Origin: Lachnospiraceae bacterium
GTDB taxonomy: Bacteria > Bacillota_A > Clostridia > Lachnospirales > Lachnospiraceae
NCBI GenBank assembly: GCA_024690425.1
Contig: JAILCT010000258.1
Location: 1 to 64,000, forward strand
Reading direction: 5' to 3'
Length of the DNA: 64,000 nucleotides
Shown here: piece after piece, positions 1 through 9,916 of the stretch
Layout: the number at the start of each line of letters is the position of its first letter
Numbering within the stretch: the first letter of the stretch is position 1
The notes under the pieces: generated by a model
Told to the model about the DNA's origin: nothing
Seen by the model: the letters and a program-made list of their open reading frames with translations, nothing else
The model's database searches: none
Position numbers and translations under genes: made by a program

Positions 1-9
1 ACCATAGCT

Positions 10-2601
10 TTATGGCTGACAGCTAACATCACCGCAGACGATGAGCAGGTGTTCATTCGCCACATCGTTATATACTTCGCATTTAGCACCGCTCAGATCA
101 TATACATGAACTATATTCTTCAGTTCTTCCTTTTCTTCAAAATCACCCGTGATATCGGGGTATTCTGCAAGCTTCTCAGGTGAGAAGTGAATTGTTTTCT
201 CATTATTGAATACCGCCGTATAGAGGATCTCGGCCTCGACAAGGTCCTGGAAAATATGGCTTCCGTAAGACAGTTCGGGATTATAGCCGGCACCCGATTC
301 TTCTGTCTCGCATATGACTTCGAAAGCGCTTATGTCGGAGAATGAAGTCGGAACCCCAAGCTCCGGTGATGTTGTTCCCACACGTCCCGGTACTATCAGC
401 ATCATATGTTTATTTAGATCCCTGTAGTGCCAGTTGATCTTCCCAACCAGCTTGGCAACAAGGTCCTTCTCCTTATAAGGCATTGAGTAATACTTTATCG
501 GATCCACATACACGATAAGGTCAATCTCTGTCGTCTTGCACATACCCATTGAAGCTCCCTTGCTCTCAAGGAGGATATTGTCAACAGGTACGTCAGGCGG
601 GATCACGGTGCCTGACTTTCCCTTCTGGACCTGTAAGGGACGGCACTGGAGAAGGTCTATGGAGTACTCCCCGTTTTCTGAGATATTTATGGTAAATTCC
701 GTGTCTACCGGATACTCGTACTCCTCCTGAATGCAGGCAAGCATCCTCTTCATCTGCTCCATCAGGGTCTTATTCTCGACAAGGCCCTTGCAGGAAATAA
801 ACTTAACATCCCTTCTCCTGCCCATCTCACGGAGCCTTGACTCTGCGTCATAGTCATGCTCAAGCAATATCCTATCAAGATAACCCGGAATATCCGGCTC
901 CAAATGATCATGGGACAGCTTCTTAAGTGTATGTTCCGTCATGTTTATGACTTCCGCCTTCCCCTGGGAAAACTTGTGCTTATCGGCCGAAGATGAATAA
1001 GAGGTCTTCTCCGGTTTATCAAGATTGACAATCCTCGGATATGACCCTTCGGTCCTGTCAACAGCCGAGGTCCCAAGGCCCATGACAAGTCGCAGCATAC
1101 CCGCGCTCGGGTCCGTATCCTTCATTATCCTGTAAGGACTGTAGGAATATCCCACGCCGGCTGCGCATGGCATATAGTTGGACCCGTAGTAGGAGCCCGA
1201 AACACGCTGGATAAGAAGGGCCATCTGCTCATCCCTCTTATCAAGGCCCCGCCTCTTACGGTAGTCAAGCGCCGACAGGCTCATGGAGCTGGCATATACA
1301 ACCTTGATGGCGTGCTCGAATTCGTCAAGCCTCTCCTCAAGGCTTCCCCTATTCACACAGAATACCGACTCGTATTTTCCTGCAAAGGCATTCCCGAATC
1401 CATCCTCCAGAATTGAGCTGGATCGTATGATATAGGGATCTTGACCATAGTAGTCAATTATTCTCACGAACTGTTCACGCATAGCATCCGAAAAGGTGCC
1501 TTCCATAATCTTATTCTTAAACTCTTCTGCAAGAGCGAAATATCCTTCCTCCTTACGCTGCTTTATCCTTGTATCCCACAGATTGTTATCAACAATGTAT
1601 GTATAATACATATCAGAACCGACATAAAATGAATCGTGAGGCTCAAGCACTTCGGCAATATCGGCTTCTTTATTTCTTATTATGGCCCTTGCAAGCAGCA
1701 TACCGCAGGCTTTGCCTCCGATCATACCGGTTCCGACCATATGGTCCCTGACTTCGAAATAATCCCGAGGAGTAAAATGCTTTTTTACCATTTCCCTCAT
1801 CTTTTCATCTCTGGTCATCATGATATTGCACATCTTGCTGCTGTCATCGGTAATGTCGGAACCATTATCATAAAGAATTTTTGTACGATTAAAAAAACGG
1901 TCCCAGGAATCCGAATACTGTTCATCGGCTGATCTTTGCGCCTTACCCAGGGTCTGATAAAACCGGCTTGATTTTACACCGTCAAGAATCGGCCTGAATT
2001 CACCGGTCCCCCGGTCATAAGTATGGGGCAGAAACATGGTTTCCGAATTCCTGTTCCATACCTTCTCCGGACGGACATATACATTTTTATTGTCCGAATA
2101 TACATCAAGGAAAAGCTGGGTTGTATTATGCATCTTTTTTATTGCCTGTACCGAATGTTTACCTCTGATGATCGGGAAGAATGCGACCGTGTCAAGTGTA
2201 AAGAGGAAGGGACAGGTGACTCTGAAAAAGTTTCCCATCATAAGGTCAGTTGCCCACGCTGTCTGAAGTTCGGACAGACAGTCAAATACATAGAAGGCAT
2301 CGTAACCTTCCTTCTCTATCACGTTATGGATATCCACCGTAAAGTTCTCAAACCTGTGGGATAGGGGAACATCCACTCTCTTTATCTCGGGCAGGTCCTC
2401 AAGCAGGGGTTCATGGGATGCAAAGCGGAAATAGATGATATTGCGCTTATCCTCAATCGCCTGCCTGACATAGGGCTCCATAAAGAGCTTAAATTCGGAC
2501 AGGTCCGAAACTCTCCATACAACATTATCTCCAAGCCTTATATTATCAAGCGCCGTATCCATCTCGGGAATCCCGCTCTTTACCCTGTCAAATGCAGCCA
2601 T
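10..2601 (-). CDS. PEP/pyruvate-binding domain protein with RecA/KaiC-like N-terminus
   Basis: The 863-residue protein has a PPDK-type ATP-grasp (PEP/pyruvate-binding) domain at about residues 290-655. It includes the signature IRSSSILEDGFGNAFAGKY and ends at the conserved QCRPLQ. The first 200 residues look like a KaiC/RAD55-type fold (SGIPEMDTAL, then VVWRV and IIYFRFASHEP), without a convincing Walker A motif. The phosphohistidine and C-terminal barrel domains of PPDK or PEP synthase are missing; instead there is a roughly 200-residue unique C-terminus. By family knowledge the ATP-grasp part would phosphotransfer from ATP, but the acceptor cannot be named. It stands alone downstream of the xylanase, separated from it by a hairpin terminator. 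Confidence 0.75.
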   Translation of the reverse strand: MAAFDRVKSGIPEMDTALDNIRLGDNVVWRVSDLSEFKLFMEPYVRQAIEDKRNIIYFRFASHEPLLEDLPEIKRVDVPLSHRFENFTVDIHNVIEKEGYDAFYVFDCLSELQTAWATDLMMGNFFRVTCPFLFTLDTVAFFPIIRGKHSVQAIKKMHNTTQLFLDVYSDNKNVYVRPEKVWNRNSETMFLPHTYDRGTGEFRPILDGVKSSRFYQTLGKAQRSADEQYSDSWDRFFNRTKILYDNGSDITDDSSKMCNIMMTRDEKMREMVKKHFTPRDYFEVRDHMVGTGMIGGKACGMLLARAIIRNKEADIAEVLEPHDSFYVGSDMYYTYIVDNNLWDTRIKQRKEEGYFALAEEFKNKIMEGTFSDAMREQFVRIIDYYGQDPYIIRSSSILEDGFGNAFAGKYESVFCVNRGSLEERLDEFEHAIKVVYASSMSLSALDYRKRRGLDKRDEQMALLIQRVSGSYYGSNYMPCAAGVGYSYSPYRIMKDTDPSAGMLRLVMGLGTSAVDRTEGSYPRIVNLDKPEKTSYSSSADKHKFSQGKAEVINMTEHTLKKLSHDHLEPDIPGYLDRILLEHDYDAESRLREMGRRRDVKFISCKGLVENKTLMEQMKRMLACIQEEYEYPVDTEFTINISENGEYSIDLLQCRPLQVQKGKSGTVIPPDVPVDNILLESKGASMGMCKTTEIDLIVYVDPIKYYSMPYKEKDLVAKLVGKINWHYRDLNKHMMLIVPGRVGTTSPELGVPTSFSDISAFEVICETEESGAGYNPELSYGSHIFQDLVEAEILYTAVFNNEKTIHFSPEKLAEYPDITGDFEEKEELKNIVHVYDLSGAKCEVYNDVANEHLLIVCGDVSCQP

Positions 2602-2644
2602 GTCCTAACCCTCTTTAGCCCAACTGCCGGCATTTCAATAAATA

Positions 2645-2677
2645 AAGGCGTTCCATCCTTTACGGACGAAACGCCTT
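2645..2677 (-). terminator. Hairpin terminator after the xylanase gene
   Basis: Arms 2645-2658 and 2664-2677 pair over 14 positions, with two G-U pairs on the minus strand, around a 5-nt loop. On the minus strand the hairpin is followed by TTTATTTATT. It sits between the xylanase stop (2754) and the start of the next minus-strand gene (2601). Confidence 0.7.
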
Positions 2678-2753
2678 CGTTTCTCTGTCTTTATTTATTA
2701 TATCACGAATTTATCACTTTTTCCAGACCTGGCACCCACATTGGCAGGTTATA

Positions 2754-3953
2754 CTATAAGCTTACAACAAGCCCCTCATCATCAAGAATACTGATCTGAG
2801 CTTCCTTACCTGCATCACTTACGGTATAGTCACCCTTAAATGCCTCAACCTTCGCCCATCCGTTTTCGTCCGTCCTTACAGTGGTATCTGTCCACCATTC
2901 TTCCCGGACAAGCTTCTTAAGCATTTCGAATGACGGTTTCCTTGAATTATCCTTTCTTATAAATCCGCTTGGTGCCTTAAGCCATGCACCGTCCTTGTAA
3001 TCCCAGGTCGTTATCGCCTCAACAAGAGGATGAGAAAAGAGTATCCTGTACATTTCTTCTATCTCCCTTGCCTGCCTGGCTTCCCCTTCGGGGGTGCTTG
3101 GCCACTCATCCACCTGCCAGTCGTTAAGATCCACGATGTGTTCAGGCATAAGATCACCGGATATCAGTGTATTCTCGGTAAAATGTATGGGAAGTCCGAA
3201 ATGCGAAAATCGCTCAAGGACTTCTTCAAGCTTCTCCCTTCCCCAGTAGCCCTGATGCTGGTGGGACTGAATACCTATCGCACTTATGGGAACTCCCGCA
3301 TTCAGGCAGCCGTCTATAAGTATCTCGTAATTAGTCGAAGTATTAAAGTCATTAAGGAGCAGAATAGCATCGGGATTACTCTCATGAGCCCTGGCAAACA
3401 CTTCCCTGATGAGCCCTACCCTGCCCTTTTCCTTACATATCCTGGTTATGGCATTGTCATACTTATCAAATATCGGCATGATCACCACTTCATTGATGAC
3501 ATCCCACATATCGATAACGCCTTTAAACCCTGTGACTTCCCTGTCTATCCTCTCAAGCTGTTTCTTAAGGATCGTGGCATTATCATATTTCATCAGCCAG
3601 TCAGCACACACTGTATGCCAGCACAGCGGGTGACCCTTGACTTTCACTCCTTTATCCTTAAGGTACTCAGCCGTCTTCATCAACAGATCCTTACCCGTCT
3701 GTCCTTCCACCGGTTCATAATTCCCCCAGTAAAAAGGAAGCGTGGCATAATTGAATATCTCAAGCCAGCTGTCCGTCACCTGTTTATATTCTTCTTCACC
3801 CTTCATAACATAAGGGATAAAGTCAAACCCGCCGCAGCCAAACAGAAATGCATGATTTTTCTGTTTTATACTTATTTCTCTGCCTGTAATGGGGTTCCCG
3901 CTTGCATCTGTAAATCTTATCCTTTTGCTTATTTTTCTGTGTGATATGTCCAT
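2754..3953 (-). CDS. Intracellular GH10 endo-1,4-beta-xylanase family protein
   Basis: This 399-residue protein has a glycoside hydrolase family 10 barrel. HPLCWH is at about 108-113 and WDVINE at 150-155, with Glu155 as the likely acid/base. IQSHQHQG is at about 229-236 and HFTENT at 257-262, with Glu260 as the likely nucleophile. The nucleophile strand reads TENT rather than the classical TELD, so it belongs to a divergent GH10 branch. There is no signal peptide or carbohydrate-binding module, so it should act in the cytoplasm on imported xylo-oligosaccharides. A roughly 50-residue N-terminal segment (HAFLFGCGGFDF) and a C-terminal beta-rich tail flank the barrel. The start has a good ribosome site (AGGAGGCAATC before ATG). 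Confidence 0.85.
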   Translation of the reverse strand: MDISHRKISKRIRFTDASGNPITGREISIKQKNHAFLFGCGGFDFIPYVMKGEEEYKQVTDSWLEIFNYATLPFYWGNYEPVEGQTGKDLLMKTAEYLKDKGVKVKGHPLCWHTVCADWLMKYDNATILKKQLERIDREVTGFKGVIDMWDVINEVVIMPIFDKYDNAITRICKEKGRVGLIREVFARAHESNPDAILLLNDFNTSTNYEILIDGCLNAGVPISAIGIQSHQHQGYWGREKLEEVLERFSHFGLPIHFTENTLISGDLMPEHIVDLNDWQVDEWPSTPEGEARQAREIEEMYRILFSHPLVEAITTWDYKDGAWLKAPSGFIRKDNSRKPSFEMLKKLVREEWWTDTTVRTDENGWAKVEAFKGDYTVSDAGKEAQISILDDEGLVVSL

Positions 3954-4152
3954 GATTGCCTCCTGATTTTACTTCATTACCAGATATATATTATAATGAT
4001 AGGAACAAACCTGCTTCTTATATTTTGTCATCCCATAGTTTGCTTTTTGCCTGACAAAGCAAAAAATGATAAACAAAAGTGCACTTCATAAGAGGTCATA
4101 AAAACAGGCCTTGATATATAATAAGAAAAAACATCGTACGGGAGGAAAACAC

Positions 4153-5181
4153 ATGAAAGCTCTTTTTATCGGCGGAACAGGAACTATAAGTATGGGGATC
4201 ATCAGATCACTGGCCAAGGATCCACAGTGGGAAGTATATCTCCTTAACCGGGGCAGCCGTAAGGATGAAGTCCCAGAGGGAATCAATCAGATAACTGCCG
4301 ATATCAATAATGAGTCCGATGTTGCAAAAAAGCTTAAGGACATGACCTTTGATGTCGTCAGTGATTTTATAGCCTTTGATGTCAATGCGGTCATGCGTGA
4401 CTACCGCCTCTTCAAGGATAAGACACGTCAGTATATCTTCATAAGCTCTGCTTCGGCATACAATAAGCCCGCAGCAAGCTATATAATAACCGAGGGTACA
4501 ACCCTTGCCAATCCCTACTGGGAATACTCAAGAAACAAGATAGCATGTGAGGAATTCCTTATGGATAAGTACCGCAGTGAAGGCTTCCCTGTAACCATAG
4601 TAAGACCGTCACATACTTATGATGAGCGGAACATTCCTCTGGGAGTCCACGGTGACAAGGGCTTCTATCAGGTGATAAAGCGTATGCAGGAAGGTAAGCC
4701 AGTGATCATCCAAGGCGACGGATCTTCCCTGTGGACACTTACCTTCAACAGTGATTTTGCCATAGGCTTTACAGGACTCATGGGTAACAGACATGCGATA
4801 GGTGAGGCCTTCCAGATCACAGGTGATGAGACACTTACATGGGATCAGATATATAAGACCATCGCCGATGCTCTCGGTGTTGAACTGAAGGCTTACCATG
4901 TGGCTTCGGATTTCCTTGCACAAGTGGGCGAATCATTCGGATATGATTTTACCGGCTCTCTCACAGGCGACAAGTCCGTATCCGTGGTCTTTGATAACTC
5001 CAAGTTAAAAAAGCTCGTTCCTCAGATGACAACCAACGTACCATTCCATAAAGGGGTCCGTATCGCACTTGACTATGTCCTGTCCCATCCCGGAGATTAC
5101 GATGAGGATCCTGATTTTGATTTATTCTGTGATAGGATAATAAATGCCCTTGATAAGGCTAAGAAGGAAGTGATCCGTTAA
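4153..5181 (+). CDS. NAD-dependent epimerase/dehydratase (SDR family)
   Basis: The 342-residue protein begins with a Rossmann nucleotide-binding motif (FIGGTGTIS) at residues 4-12. It has the SSASAY segment and a downstream YSRNK, which fits the SDR Tyr-x3-Lys catalytic pair. It resembles atypical extended SDRs that act on nucleotide sugars or related metabolites; the substrate is not evident. ATG at 4153 was chosen over an upstream ATG at 4111 because GGGAGG lies 7 nt ahead of it. Its TAA overlaps the stop of the convergent EAL gene in a shared TTAA. Confidence 0.75.
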   Translation: MKALFIGGTGTISMGIIRSLAKDPQWEVYLLNRGSRKDEVPEGINQITADINNESDVAKKLKDMTFDVVSDFIAFDVNAVMRDYRLFKDKTRQYIFISSASAYNKPAASYIITEGTTLANPYWEYSRNKIACEEFLMDKYRSEGFPVTIVRPSHTYDERNIPLGVHGDKGFYQVIKRMQEGKPVIIQGDGSSLWTLTFNSDFAIGFTGLMGNRHAIGEAFQITGDETLTWDQIYKTIADALGVELKAYHVASDFLAQVGESFGYDFTGSLTGDKSVSVVFDNSKLKKLVPQMTTNVPFHKGVRIALDYVLSHPGDYDEDPDFDLFCDRIINALDKAKKEVIR

Positions 5182-7040
5182 GCCTGCCTGCTCTTAAGGA
5201 ATTCAATAAGTTCATTATCAGGAAGCGGCCTGGAGAAATAATAGCCCTGTATGTAATCGACCCCAAGCCTTACCATGGTATCGTACTGTTCCCTGGTTTC
5301 TACACCTTCGGACACGATCTTCATGTCCATATCATGTACGACATTCACCATTCCCTTCATTACATGCTTGATCCTGCTGTTGGTGAAATAACCCTGCGTA
5401 AAGCTTAAGTCGAACTTGATGTTGCTTGCCGGCATATTGACAAAATAGTCAAGGTTCGAGCGGCCCGTTCCAAAATCATCCAACGAGAAAGTCACACCCA
5501 TTTTTATGAGCTTCTCCATGTTCATAAAGAGCAGGTGGTTCAGTTCATTATCGGCGGTTTCTGTGATCTCAAGATTTATACTTGAAGGATCTATGTTGTA
5601 GGCTTCTATGTTTTTCTTAACAAATCCGGCGGGATTCTCATGGTCAAATTGAGCTACGGAGATATTGGACTCAATGAACTCGATCCCCAGCTTCTGCAGT
5701 TCTCCCGTGGCAAGAAGTTCACACACCTTCTCAAACACCCTTATTCCCAGGGGTATTATCTGGCCGTTTTCTTCAGCTATCGGTATGAATTCAGCCGGCG
5801 ACACCATCGTACCGTCTTCCTTAAAGATACGGACAAGGGCCTCCGCGGATGTAAACCTTCCCTTCTTCACATTATAGATCGGCTGGTAATACACCTTGAC
5901 CCTGTCATCCCTGAGAGCGGTTTCTATAAGGCTGTAGACCTCTCTCCTCAAACGCATCTTATCTATGAGTTCCTGATTGCAGACAAGTATATCATCAGCC
6001 GAATCCTCATAACAATGTATAAAGTTAAAGATCTCATCGGCCCCTGACAGCATATTGCCATCGGGGAAAAAGATAAACTTGGCTTCAACCGGAATGTCTG
6101 TAACCCCATCTGCCCTGCCCTTTATCTTCAGAAGCTTTTCATAGGCTCTGTCCTTGTCCTCATATACAATGCAGAACATATCATCACCTATCCTGAACAC
6201 GGGCTCATCTCCCAGCTCAAGGAAACCCTTCGCAGATCTGAGCACGGCATTTCTCTTTATTTCGAGTTCCGTAAAGGGAACCAGATATTTGATCTTGGCA
6301 GTATAAAAGGCAAAGGAACTATTGTATTTATACTTATCCTGGAAGTATAAAGACAAAGCATTCTGCGTAAATAATCCCGTGACACGGTCAATATGTTCGT
6401 TGGGATTCTCAAGCTGTGAATACAGCACTATCATACCCATAGCGGCAGCAAAACCGACAAGAAGTGTCTCCTTGGAGAAAAACTGGATAAGGGCTGCAAC
6501 AAGCCATAATCCCTGCCATGTAAAGAGGGCGATCAGTCTTCTGTGGGAAATATCCTTCTTATGCTTAAGTGAAAGATATAACGTGAAGGAAATATAGAAT
6601 ATGGCCAAAATATAGGTGCAAAGAGTCGCCGGACCGTATGAATATACAACCCTTCCGTCCATAAAGTACTCGATGGGCAGGATGATTATCAGGATCTCAC
6701 CGACCAGATAGATAAAAAACGTAAGGCCCCTGATGATCCTGTATTTGAACTGAACCGCAATATCAAGACATGCATACAGAAATCCGCAGTACCCCTGTGT
6801 CACCAGCAGCATGATATAGATCTTGCATACACCCCTCGTAATCATGGGTGAAAATCCGTTGTAAACAGCCTCATGGATGCATACGATCGAAGTAATATCA
6901 AAGGCAAGACATACGATGCATGTTACAAAAGCAGCAATGAATAAGCTTCTATTCTTAACATTCAGCTTCCTCTCACGCTCGATAAGTACCAAAAAGATTA
7001 TCAGCATGGCAAGTCCGCATAACTGAAGTTCAATATTCAT
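5178..7040 (-). CDS. Seven-TM sensor with degenerate GGDEF and EAL phosphodiesterase domain
   Basis: This 620-residue membrane protein has about six to seven hydrophobic helices in residues 1-210, then a GGDEF-like domain, then an EAL domain. The GGDEF site is decayed (RIGDDMF in place of RxGGDEF), so it should not make c-di-GMP. The EAL domain keeps the key motifs: YYQPI with EAL, ESNISV, LEITET, DDFGTG, KFDLSF and EGVET. It is therefore probably an active c-di-GMP phosphodiesterase controlled by a membrane signal. ATG at 7040 is 3 nt after the prsW stop and uses GGGAGA overlapping it, so the two genes are likely translationally coupled. Confidence 0.85.
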   Translation of the reverse strand: MNIELQLCGLAMLIIFLVLIERERKLNVKNRSLFIAAFVTCIVCLAFDITSIVCIHEAVYNGFSPMITRGVCKIYIMLLVTQGYCGFLYACLDIAVQFKYRIIRGLTFFIYLVGEILIIILPIEYFMDGRVVYSYGPATLCTYILAIFYISFTLYLSLKHKKDISHRRLIALFTWQGLWLVAALIQFFSKETLLVGFAAAMGMIVLYSQLENPNEHIDRVTGLFTQNALSLYFQDKYKYNSSFAFYTAKIKYLVPFTELEIKRNAVLRSAKGFLELGDEPVFRIGDDMFCIVYEDKDRAYEKLLKIKGRADGVTDIPVEAKFIFFPDGNMLSGADEIFNFIHCYEDSADDILVCNQELIDKMRLRREVYSLIETALRDDRVKVYYQPIYNVKKGRFTSAEALVRIFKEDGTMVSPAEFIPIAEENGQIIPLGIRVFEKVCELLATGELQKLGIEFIESNISVAQFDHENPAGFVKKNIEAYNIDPSSINLEITETADNELNHLLFMNMEKLIKMGVTFSLDDFGTGRSNLDYFVNMPASNIKFDLSFTQGYFTNSRIKHVMKGMVNVVHDMDMKIVSEGVETREQYDTMVRLGVDYIQGYYFSRPLPDNELIEFLKSRQA

Positions 7041-7043
7041 ATA

Positions 7044-7757
7044 TCAATCTCCCAAACCGTCATCGTACACGGAAGTGTCAAGTGCAGAATAACTCTTAAG
7101 ATTCCTGTAGGTGAGGAAATACAGTACACCGATGAACACAAGAAATACAAGGACCAGGAAACCGTTGCCGCTGAGCAGGCAGAAATCAAAGAAACCATGC
7201 AGAAATATCGGTACCAGCAATGCCTTTTTAAGCATCTTCTTACTCTCTTTACGGTCTCCTGCCGTATCGCACAGCTTAGCTCTGCCGTAATAGTATCCCA
7301 TATACACGGCAAACACCGCATGCCCCGGGACAGATATAAGCGCCCTTATGATCGCATTGCCAAACCCGTTCGATAGTACATATGCAATGTTCTCAATTAT
7401 CGCAAATCCCATCGAAACACTTACCGAATACACGATCGCATCAAATGTATAATCAAAATCAGGTGCATTCCATGTCAACTTCTTAAGGGCTATATATTTT
7501 ACACCCTCTTCGACAAGCGCAACGGCAATAAAGGCATCGACCGCTGTAAGGAAGATGGAATCCGATCCGTCAGAGGAGATCCCAAGGACCGAAGAAGCTA
7601 TCATTTCGATTATAATGGCAGGTATAACGGAAATAACCCCGGCGATAAGAAGCCTTCTTATAAGAGTTGCAGGTTCCTTCTCAATCCTGTCCTGTTTATA
7701 GACCTGGTATGTAATGAACGCACCCGGAGCTATTGCGAGAAGAAGCAGAAATCTCAT
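7044..7757 (-). CDS. prsW: PrsW-family intramembrane metalloprotease
   Basis: The 237-residue polytopic membrane protein carries the PrsW signature motifs VEEGVKY, IENIAYV and PGHAVFAVYMGYYYG. The conserved Glu-Glu and His residues are the presumed metal ligands. PrsW in Bacillus cleaves the anti-sigma factor RsiW; related proteins occur widely in clostridia with other or unknown substrates. ATG at 7757 (MRFLLLL, a membrane segment) was preferred over 7817 because AGGAGGA lies 13 nt upstream, whereas the longer frame has no ribosome site. It is the first gene of a two-gene unit with the EAL protein. Confidence 0.82.
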   Translation of the reverse strand: MRFLLLLAIAPGAFITYQVYKQDRIEKEPATLIRRLLIAGVISVIPAIIIEMIASSVLGISSDGSDSIFLTAVDAFIAVALVEEGVKYIALKKLTWNAPDFDYTFDAIVYSVSVSMGFAIIENIAYVLSNGFGNAIIRALISVPGHAVFAVYMGYYYGRAKLCDTAGDRKESKKMLKKALLVPIFLHGFFDFCLLSGNGFLVLVFLVFIGVLYFLTYRNLKSYSALDTSVYDDGLGD

Positions 7758-7871
7758 GAGCCTATAAATATCCTCCTGTATAGAAGTTCTGTAATGATAT
7801 TTTACCACATATAACAATTTAGTGGTATACTTCCATATATAATGACCGATCCATAACAGGAGATATCTGAT

Positions 7872-8792
7872 ATGAAAAGAACCGAATTCTCTTTCCCATC
7901 AGCAACCGGAACCGGCGATATTTCCGCATACAAATACCTGCCGGACGGAAGTTATGATACCGTTCTTATCATCCATCACGGAATGGCGGAAAACATAACA
8001 CGCTATGAAGGGTTCATAGGCTTTCTTAACAAAAACGGAATAGCTGTATATACACATGACATGGCGGGCCATGGAAGGTCATGCAAGGATACCTCGCTTT
8101 CCGGCTGGTTCGGCGAAAAGGACGGATATCTGCGTCTGGCAGATGATTTTCACACCATGGTAACACAGGCTGCCTGCGACAATCCCGGATGCAGGATCAT
8201 TGTATTCGGCCATTCAATGGGTTCCTTCATATGCCGTATATACTTAAACCTGTATCCCGACGATAAAATATCAGGCGCTATATTTATGGGGACCGGCGGC
8301 CCGAATCCGGCGGCCGGAATGGGGAAACTGATGGCCTCTCTCATTGCCCTTTTCAAAGGCAGGAAGTATAAGAGCAGGCTCATGCACGGGATCATATTTG
8401 CAAATTACGGAAAAGGCTTTGAAGGAAGAACCGATTTCGACTGGCTCACAAGAGATAATGAAATAGTGGATAAATACATAGCCGATCCAGAATGCGGATT
8501 TCTCTTTACTGTACAGGGGGTGTATGATCTTATAGAAGCAAATGTCGCTTCCAATGCAGATGAATGGTACAAAAATCTTAATAAAGATCTGCCGTTATTT
8601 ATAATAAGCGGGGCAGAAGATCCCGTCGGGGATCACTCTCTTGGTGTAAAAACAGTAAGTGACCGGCTTAAAGCAGCCGGCCACAATAAAACAACACTAA
8701 AATTATATCCTTCCTGCCGGCACGAACTTCTGAATGAATTAAACAAAGATGAAGTTATGACCGACATCCTAGACTGGATCTCTTCTCTGTAG
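7872..8792 (+). CDS. Alpha/beta hydrolase, monoacylglycerol lipase-like
   Basis: The 306-residue protein has a serine hydrolase fold of the S33/lysophospholipase type. It shows HHGMAEN (oxyanion region), GHSMGS with the nucleophile serine at about residue 118, an acid in SGAEDPVGD and a histidine in CRHELLN. The order matches monoglyceride lipases. There is no signal peptide. The start is supported by AGGAGATATCTGAT before ATG. It is transcribed divergently from prsW and converges with cysK, with only 1 nt between stops. Confidence 0.8.
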   Translation: MKRTEFSFPSATGTGDISAYKYLPDGSYDTVLIIHHGMAENITRYEGFIGFLNKNGIAVYTHDMAGHGRSCKDTSLSGWFGEKDGYLRLADDFHTMVTQAACDNPGCRIIVFGHSMGSFICRIYLNLYPDDKISGAIFMGTGGPNPAAGMGKLMASLIALFKGRKYKSRLMHGIIFANYGKGFEGRTDFDWLTRDNEIVDKYIADPECGFLFTVQGVYDLIEANVASNADEWYKNLNKDLPLFIISGAEDPVGDHSLGVKTVSDRLKAAGHNKTTLKLYPSCRHELLNELNKDEVMTDILDWISSL

Positions 8793-8793
8793 A

Positions 8794-9726
8794 TCACTCG
8801 GTAAACAATGCCGTAGAGTAGTACCTGTCACCGCTGTCGGGAAGAAGGGCTACTATGGTCTTACCCTTGTTCTCGGGCTTCTTCGCATATTCGATAGCTG
8901 CATGAAGCGCAGCTCCCGATGAAATACCTACCGATATGCCTTCCTTCTTGGCAAGGAGCTTGGCTGCAGCAAATGCATCCTCATTCTTGGCCCTGAATAC
9001 CTCATCATAAACCTTGGTATTAAGGACATCCGGTACGAAGCCTGCGCCGATACCCTGAATCTTATGAGATCCCGATCGTCCCTCCGAGAGTACCGGAGAA
9101 TCATCAGGCTCAAGGGCAACAACCTTCACGGAAGGATTCTGCTCCTTAAGGTACTCGCCTGTTCCGGTAACCGTTCCGCCGGTACCTACACCTGCAATAA
9201 AGATATCAACCTTGCCATCGGTATCCTTCCATATCTCGGGACCGGTGGTCTTCTTATGTATGGCCGGGTTGGCAGGATTTACGAACTGACCGGGGATGAA
9301 GCTTCCCTCTATCTCTTTCGAGAGCTCCTCAGCCTTGGCGATCGCGCCCTTCATACCCTTGGAGCCTTCGGTAAGTACTATCTCTGCACCGTATGCCTTA
9401 AGTATACTCCTTCTCTCAACGCTCATCGTCTCGGGCATTGTAAGGATGATGCGGTAACCCTTTGCAGCTGCGATAGCCGCAAGGCCGATACCCGTATTTC
9501 CTGATGTGGGCTCGATTATGACGGAACCCTTCTTGAGAAGTCCCTTCTCCTCAGCATCCTCGATCATTGCCTTGGCGATACGGTCCTTTACAGATCCTGC
9601 CGGATTGAAATATTCAAGCTTGACAAGAACCGTGGCTTCAAGTCCGAGATCTTTCTCAATGTTTGTAACTTCAACCAATGGTGTGTTTCCCACAAGTCCC
9701 AGCGTTCCTTTATAAATGTTTGCCAT
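8794..9726 (-). CDS. cysK: Cysteine synthase (O-acetylserine sulfhydrylase)
   Basis: The 310-residue PLP enzyme makes cysteine from O-acetylserine and sulfide. NPAGSVKDR carries the PLP lysine (Lys47), TSGNTGIG binds the substrate and [10 protein letters not shown] binds the PLP phosphate. The protein ends with [12 protein letters not shown]. Length and motifs match CysK closely. ATG at 9726 has GAGGAGG 5-6 nt upstream; the longer frame from 9801 runs into the promoter. Upstream lies one of four copies of the LysR-type element described here. It is the first of three cysteine-synthase-fold genes in the window. Confidence 0.93.
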   Translation of the reverse strand: MANIYKGTLGLVGNTPLVEVTNIEKDLGLEATVLVKLEYFNPAGSVKDRIAKAMIEDAEEKGLLKKGSVIIEPTSGNTGIGLAAIAAAKGYRIILTMPETMSVERRSILKAYGAEIVLTEGSKGMKGAIAKAEELSKEIEGSFIPGQFVNPANPAIHKKTTGPEIWKDTDGKVDIFIAGVGTGGTVTGTGEYLKEQNPSVKVVALEPDDSPVLSEGRSGSHKIQGIGAGFVPDVLNTKVYDEVFRAKNEDAFAAAKLLAKKEGISVGISSGAALHAAIEYAKKPENKGKTIVALLPDSGDRYYSTALFTE

Positions 9727-9786
9727 GATCATTCCTCCTCTGTATTTGTTATTCGGGTAACTATTCGGTTTATTACTTATGTTAAA

Positions 9787-9856
9787 ATGATAGCTCAGCA
9801 TCAGCCCTGTGTCTAATACATAATAATAATCGTACGTTATAGGATAAGCCTATAAC
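9787..9856 (-). promoter_or_regulatory. cysK promoter with LysR-type operator, copy 1
   Basis: On the minus strand GTTATAGG-N5-CCTATAAC (9836-9856) lies 18 nt upstream of ATTAGACA. TAGACA (9815-9810), a 17-nt spacer and TATCAT (9792-9787) form the promoter. The palindrome centre lies near -66 from the predicted start, the classic position of a LysR-family recognition site. Three other copies in the window keep exactly this spacing. Confidence 0.8.
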
Positions 9857-9916
9857 CGAACACCAAAAAGTGACACATCGGCTCAGAGCCAATGTGTCAC
9901 TTATATGCTCTGGTAT

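Noticed and set aside
3030..3944. A 304-codon open frame antisense to the xylanase gene
   Set aside because: The opposite strand encodes a full GH10 domain; the antisense product has no recognisable motif or start site.
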